64,000 nt of DNA from positions 1 to 64,000 of the forward strand of contig WGMP01000014.1 in NCBI GenBank assembly GCA_016124975.1, read 5' to 3'. Both the position numbers and the translations under genes were made by a program. How positions within the stretch are numbered: the stretch's first letter is position 1; every line of letters begins with the position of its first letter. Under the pieces are notes generated by a model. The model was not told the origin of the DNA. It worked only from the letters and a program-made list of their open reading frames with translations, and ran no database searches. Source of the stretch: Phycisphaera sp. Lineage in GTDB: Bacteria; Planctomycetota; Phycisphaerae; Phycisphaerales; SM1A02. This document shows, in pieces, positions 60,936 through 64,000 of the stretch.

Positions 60936-62029
60936 GGGAGCACCGCCCCTTCGAGCCGCGCCGCGAGACGCTCGAACGGCCGCGGTGCGCGCGAACCGAT
61001 TGCGATCGCGGCGGCGACGAGCGCAGGGCTGCGGAGGATTCGCGCGATCGCACGGCAGCGCCACTTCGGCCGCGCCACGAGCGCCGCGTGGCGCGCGGCC
61101 CACGCGAGGTGCGCCTCCGCGTCGCGGGCGGCGAGTTCGCCCGCCGCGAGCCCCGTCGCGATCGCCCACGACATCCCCTCGCCCGTGAACGGCTCGACAT
61201 AGCCGGCCGCGTCGCCTGCGACGAGAATGCCCGGGGCCGCAAGTCGCGCGCGCACGCGGGTCAGCTGCGGCGTGCCGCGCCAGCGCGCGCGCGTGAACGC
61301 GTCGGCGTCGTGCGCCACCCCCGCGAGGAGCCCGCGCGCGCACGCCGCAACGCTTCCCGCGCTCCTGAGCGCCGCGGGCGCCACCGCGGCGGCGATGTCG
61401 ATCTCGCCCGAAGGAAGCCGCACCGCGCCGATGTATCCCTCGCGCGCGACATGCATGTGGACCTCGCCTCTGGGGCAATCGAGCGAGCCGCTCGGAAGAA
61501 GCGCGCCGAAGCCCATCATGCTTCGCGGCGCGATCCGCCAGTCGAAACCGGGCACGCCATCGAGCGCGCCGCCCTGCAGCCCGTCGGCGACGATGACTGT
61601 GCGCGCGTCGAGCGTCGACACGCGCTCGCCGCGCGTCAGCTGCACCGAGCGATCAGGCTCGATGCGTGCGGATGTCTCGAAGCGAACCTCGGCCCCCGCG
61701 CGCCGAGCCGCGTCGACGAGCCGCGCATCGAGATCCTCGCGCGCGATCGCGACGCCCGCCTCTCGCCGCAGCGTCATCGCGCGCACGCCGCTCACGACGC
61801 GGATCGCGCGCAGCGGCGTCGCGCCAGCGAGCGCATCGCCCGCGCCCGCCGCCGCAAGCGCCGCGATCCCCGACTCCGCGAGGCAGCAGCCGCAGACCTT
61901 CGCCCGCGGAAACGCGGCGCGCTCGACGAGCACCACGCGCGCCCCCGCGCGGGCCGCAGCGAGCGCGGCGCACGCGCCGGCAGGCCCGGCGCCGATCACG
62001 GCGACCTCGCAGCGTTCGCGCGCGGTCAT
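60932..62029 (-). CDS. FAD-dependent oxidoreductase (geranylgeranyl-reductase/hydroxylase-like)
   Basis: A 365-residue flavoprotein. The FAD-binding VIGAGPAGACAAL lies at residues 12-24, VCGCCLAESG matches the KxCGGGL block of geranylgeranyl reductase relatives, and GDAAGYVEPFTGEGMSWAI is the classic second FAD motif. It may reduce or hydroxylate the polyketide made by the adjacent synthase. Its ATG at 62029 overlaps the methyltransferase stop (ATGA) and its own stop overlaps the synthase start (GTGA). An in-frame ATG at 62053 is less likely. Confidence 0.88.
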   Translation of the reverse strand: MTARERCEVAVIGAGPAGACAALAAARAGARVVLVERAAFPRAKVCGCCLAESGIAALAAAGAGDALAGATPLRAIRVVSGVRAMTLRREAGVAIAREDLDARLVDAARRAGAEVRFETSARIEPDRSVQLTRGERVSTLDARTVIVADGLQGGALDGVPGFDWRIAPRSMMGFGALLPSGSLDCPRGEVHMHVAREGYIGAVRLPSGEIDIAAAVAPAALRSAGSVAACARGLLAGVAHDADAFTRARWRGTPQLTRVRARLAAPGILVAGDAAGYVEPFTGEGMSWAIATGLAAGELAARDAEAHLAWAARHAALVARPKWRCRAIARILRSPALVAAAIAIGSRAPRPFERLAARLEGAVLP

Positions 62030-62754
62030 GCGCGCCTCCACCAGAGCGTCCATCGCGCGGGCCAGGCCGCGCGCACTTCCACCCCATGAAGCCCTGCGTC
62101 GCGCGCGAGCGACGCGATCTCGGAACGCGTGAAGGCGGCGCGCACGCTCGCGGTGGCATCGTGATGCACGATCGGCGATCGGCTCAGCGCGCGCGAGCCG
62201 AGCCACGCAAGCAGGAGCCCGCCGCGCGTCCGGTCGAGGTCGGTGACGCCGACCGCGCGCGACGCCGCGGCCGCCATGTGGCCGAGCACGCGCGTCGCGT
62301 CGGCGGGGTCGCAATGGTGGAGGAAGAGCGAGCAGGTCGCGACATCGCCCTCGCAGGGAAGCGGCGCCGCGACGGCGTCGGCCTCGAGCGTCGTCGCCGC
62401 GACATCGGCCGCGCGCGCCGCCGCCGCCGCGATCTCAAGCGCATGTCCGCTGCGGTCGCACAGCACCCACTCGATGCGGAGCCCCTCGCGCCGCGCCCAC
62501 GCCGACATCGCGATCGGCGCGTCGCCCGCCCCCGTCGCGACATCGACCACGCGCAGCGCGCGTCCCGCTCGGTTCACCTCGCGCGCGTGCGCCGCGATTC
62601 CGCGCCAGAGCAGCCGATGGCTGCGCGACCACGCGTTGAGCCGCATGAGGCCCGCCAACGCACGGTCATGCGCGGCCCCGTCGAGCCCTGGGTCGTCCAT
62701 CAGCTCGGGAACTCGTCTTCGAATGCGCAGGTCGGTCGCGGCGGCGGTCGGCAC
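62026..62754 (-). CDS. class I SAM-dependent methyltransferase
   Basis: A 242-residue methyltransferase. Motif I is VVDVATGAGDAPI at about 69-81, and VTDLDRTRGGLLLAWLGSRA and the RSEIASLARDAGL element fit class I enzymes. The start VPELMDDPGLDGAAHDRALAG is characteristic of methyltransferases found beside bacterial type III PKS genes. I choose the GTG at 62754; a GTG at 62769 is possible. It is the first gene of the operon and probably O- or C-methylates the polyketide product. The 286 bases before it contain a small hairpin (62842-62860) and must hold the operon promoter, which I cannot pinpoint. Confidence 0.85.
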   Translation of the reverse strand: MPTAAATDLRIRRRVPELMDDPGLDGAAHDRALAGLMRLNAWSRSHRLLWRGIAAHAREVNRAGRALRVVDVATGAGDAPIAMSAWARREGLRIEWVLCDRSGHALEIAAAAARAADVAATTLEADAVAAPLPCEGDVATCSLFLHHCDPADATRVLGHMAAAASRAVGVTDLDRTRGGLLLAWLGSRALSRSPIVHHDATASVRAAFTRSEIASLARDAGLHGVEVRAAWPARWTLWWRRA

Positions 62755-63040
62755 GCGGGAGCGTAGCACCCAAGCCGCGCGCGCCCGCGGCCCACATCTA
62801 GGACCGTGCCGTCGGTCATGCCTGGGCCTTCGCGTGTCCGCACAGGCGTGTAGCGCCTGTCGCGGGCCCGTCCGCGGGCCCATCCACAAGCCTCGGAGGC
62901 CCGCACGCACCTGCGCGAAGCGGGTCGACCCAGGAAAATCGCCATGACCCCCGCGGTTCGACCAAGCAGTCGCGGCGCTTTTCCTGTCTTCGCTCGACGG
63001 GCCGTCTCGTTCGGCCGCGCTTCATCGAACGGAGCTCTTC

Positions 63041-64000
63041 ATGCAGTCGCAGATCGAATCCCCGCGTGGTCCTGGCCGTGTTACCCGTGCGCTGGCGGCG
63101 CCCGTTGCCGCGCTTGCCCTGCTCGCTTCTCCCCTGGCCGCGCTGGCGCAGTCCTCCTGCGATGCGGACCTCAACCGCGACGGCATCGTCTCTGGCGAGG
63201 ACCTGACCCAACTTCTCGTCAGCTGGGGGTCGTGCGCTGGTTGCAGCGCCGACATCGATGACGACGGCACCGTGAACGGCACCGACCTCGCGTCGCTCCT
63301 GATCCTCTGGGGCGAGAGCTGCGTGCTCGGCCCGAACATCACCTCGATCTCGCCCGCGAGCGGACCTCGGTGGGGCGGAACCGAGGTGATCGTCACGGGA
63401 AGCAATCTGAGCGGCGTGCAGTCGGTCACGCTTGGCGGCAACGCCGCGGTCGTGCTCTGGTGGACGGACAACCAAATCGGGCTGCTGACCGCCGCGGGCG
63501 AACCAGGGGTCGTCGACCTCACGGTCACCGCACCCTCCGGCTCGGCGACGGCCGACGGTGTCTTCACCTACACCGCGACCGAGGCGCCCTCGTGGGCCAC
63601 CGTGCTCGAGGAGACCCCCGATCCGAAGGTCGTCACCGATCCTGCGGTGCGCGCCGCGATCGAGTCGAGCGGCCTCCCGTGGCGCGTGCTCGCGGGCGCA
63701 GGTGGGCTCCAAGGCGAACCGATCGAGATGATCTTGATCCCAGGCGGCACCTTCGAGATGGGCTGCTCGCAGCCGCCGGCGCTCAAAGGCGCCGAATGCC
63801 CGGCCGATGCGCTCCCCGTCCACACCGTGACGCTGCGACCGTTCTACATGTCGCGCACCGAGATCACGCAGTCGCAGTGGACTTCGTACGGGTTCTCCAA
63901 CTTCTCGATCTTCAGCGGCCCCGGCTACCCCGATGCGGACAACCAGCCCGTCGAGAACATCATCCACGACGGCGCGACCAGCTTCGCGTCCTTCACGGGC
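63041..64000 (+). CDS. secreted dockerin-IPT-sulfatase-modifying-factor-like protein (3' end outside window)
   Basis: At least 320 residues, open to the window edge. A signal peptide (APVAALALLASPLAALA) is followed by an N-terminal dockerin pair at about 40-92 (ADLNRDGIVSGEDL and ADIDDDGTVNGTDL, joined by SCAGCS). An IPT/TIG beta-sandwich follows at about 98-178 (ITSISPASGPRWGGTEVIVT). From about 228 a formylglycine-generating-enzyme/SUMF1-type domain begins (MILIPGGTFEMG, HTVTLRPFYMSRTEITQSQW). In such proteins the FGE-like domain may be non-catalytic and sugar- or protein-binding; the active-site cysteines would lie beyond the edge. GGAG six bases before the ATG sets the start. Confidence 0.85.
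   Translation, partial: MQSQIESPRGPGRVTRALAAPVAALALLASPLAALAQSSCDADLNRDGIVSGEDLTQLLVSWGSCAGCSADIDDDGTVNGTDLASLLILWGESCVLGPNITSISPASGPRWGGTEVIVTGSNLSGVQSVTLGGNAAVVLWWTDNQIGLLTAAGEPGVVDLTVTAPSGSATADGVFTYTATEAPSWATVLEETPDPKVVTDPAVRAAIESSGLPWRVLAGAGGLQGEPIEMILIPGGTFEMGCSQPPALKGAECPADALPVHTVTLRPFYMSRTEITQSQWTSYGFSNFSIFSGPGYPDADNQPVENIIHDGATSFASFTG

Overview
The window is about 64 kb of very GC-rich DNA (third codon positions nearly all G or C) from what looks like a member of the Planctomycetota, most likely of the Phycisphaerae type. This is an inference from gene content. The lineage markers are a DUF1549/DUF1553 protein next to a Tat-exported DUF1501 protein, a ThuA-domain protein, a Tat-exported Gfo/Idh/MocA oxidoreductase, seven small exported proteins ending in a PEP-CTERM-like tail (P-x-P, hydrophobic stretch, RRR(R)), and three exported proteins with dockerin-like calcium repeats. 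I call 50 protein genes, one of them running off the right edge. I saw no rRNA, tRNA, CRISPR array or transposase.

Layout. 1-335: hairpin-bearing direct repeats. 0.3-10.6 kb: orphan DNA methyltransferase, chromate transporter, metzincin-like dockerin protease overlapping a sarcosine-oxidase-like gene, ThuA protein, a hybrid histidine kinase whose phospho-acceptor His is missing, and small SHOCT and PQ-loop proteins. 10.6-17.6 kb: DUF1553 and DUF1501 pair, a lipoprotein and a DUF418 membrane protein. 17.7-23.4 kb: a sugar operon (SDR dehydrogenase, binding protein, ATPase, permease, exported aldose epimerase). 23.5-31.4 kb: PEP-CTERM genes including a tandem paralogous pair, an FMN alpha-hydroxy-acid oxidase, two zinc-ribbon membrane proteins and a less GC-rich Cys-rich secreted gene.

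31.4-40.0 kb: old yellow enzyme and a complete tripartite RND efflux operon followed by a Gfo/Idh/MocA gene. 40.0-46.5 kb: dispersed hairpin repeats, a PETase/cutinase-like hydrolase with a C-terminal dockerin, a PEP-CTERM protein, sialidase, YceI and membrane proteins. 46.5-57.6 kb: oligopeptidase B, a DUF1338 (HglS-like) enzyme, PEP-CTERM genes, a TPR-sulfotransferase, an ATP-grasp enzyme and an alkaline-phosphatase-like protein. 57.7-62.8 kb: a minus-strand operon of methyltransferase, flavoprotein, type III polyketide synthase and a transglutaminase-like exported protein, all with overlapping stop/start codons. At the right edge is a dockerin-IPT-sulfatase-modifying-factor-like secreted protein.

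Taken together the genes describe a Gram-negative-type heterotroph with an elaborate secreted and cell-surface set of proteins: sialic acid release, sugar uptake, polyester or lipid hydrolysis, peptide breakdown and efflux. Several intergenic regions are unusually structured. The most interesting are a possible three-way-junction RNA at 24241-24322, a hairpin-dense region at 5877-6182, and a dispersed repeat family whose stems differ in length by matched changes on both arms.
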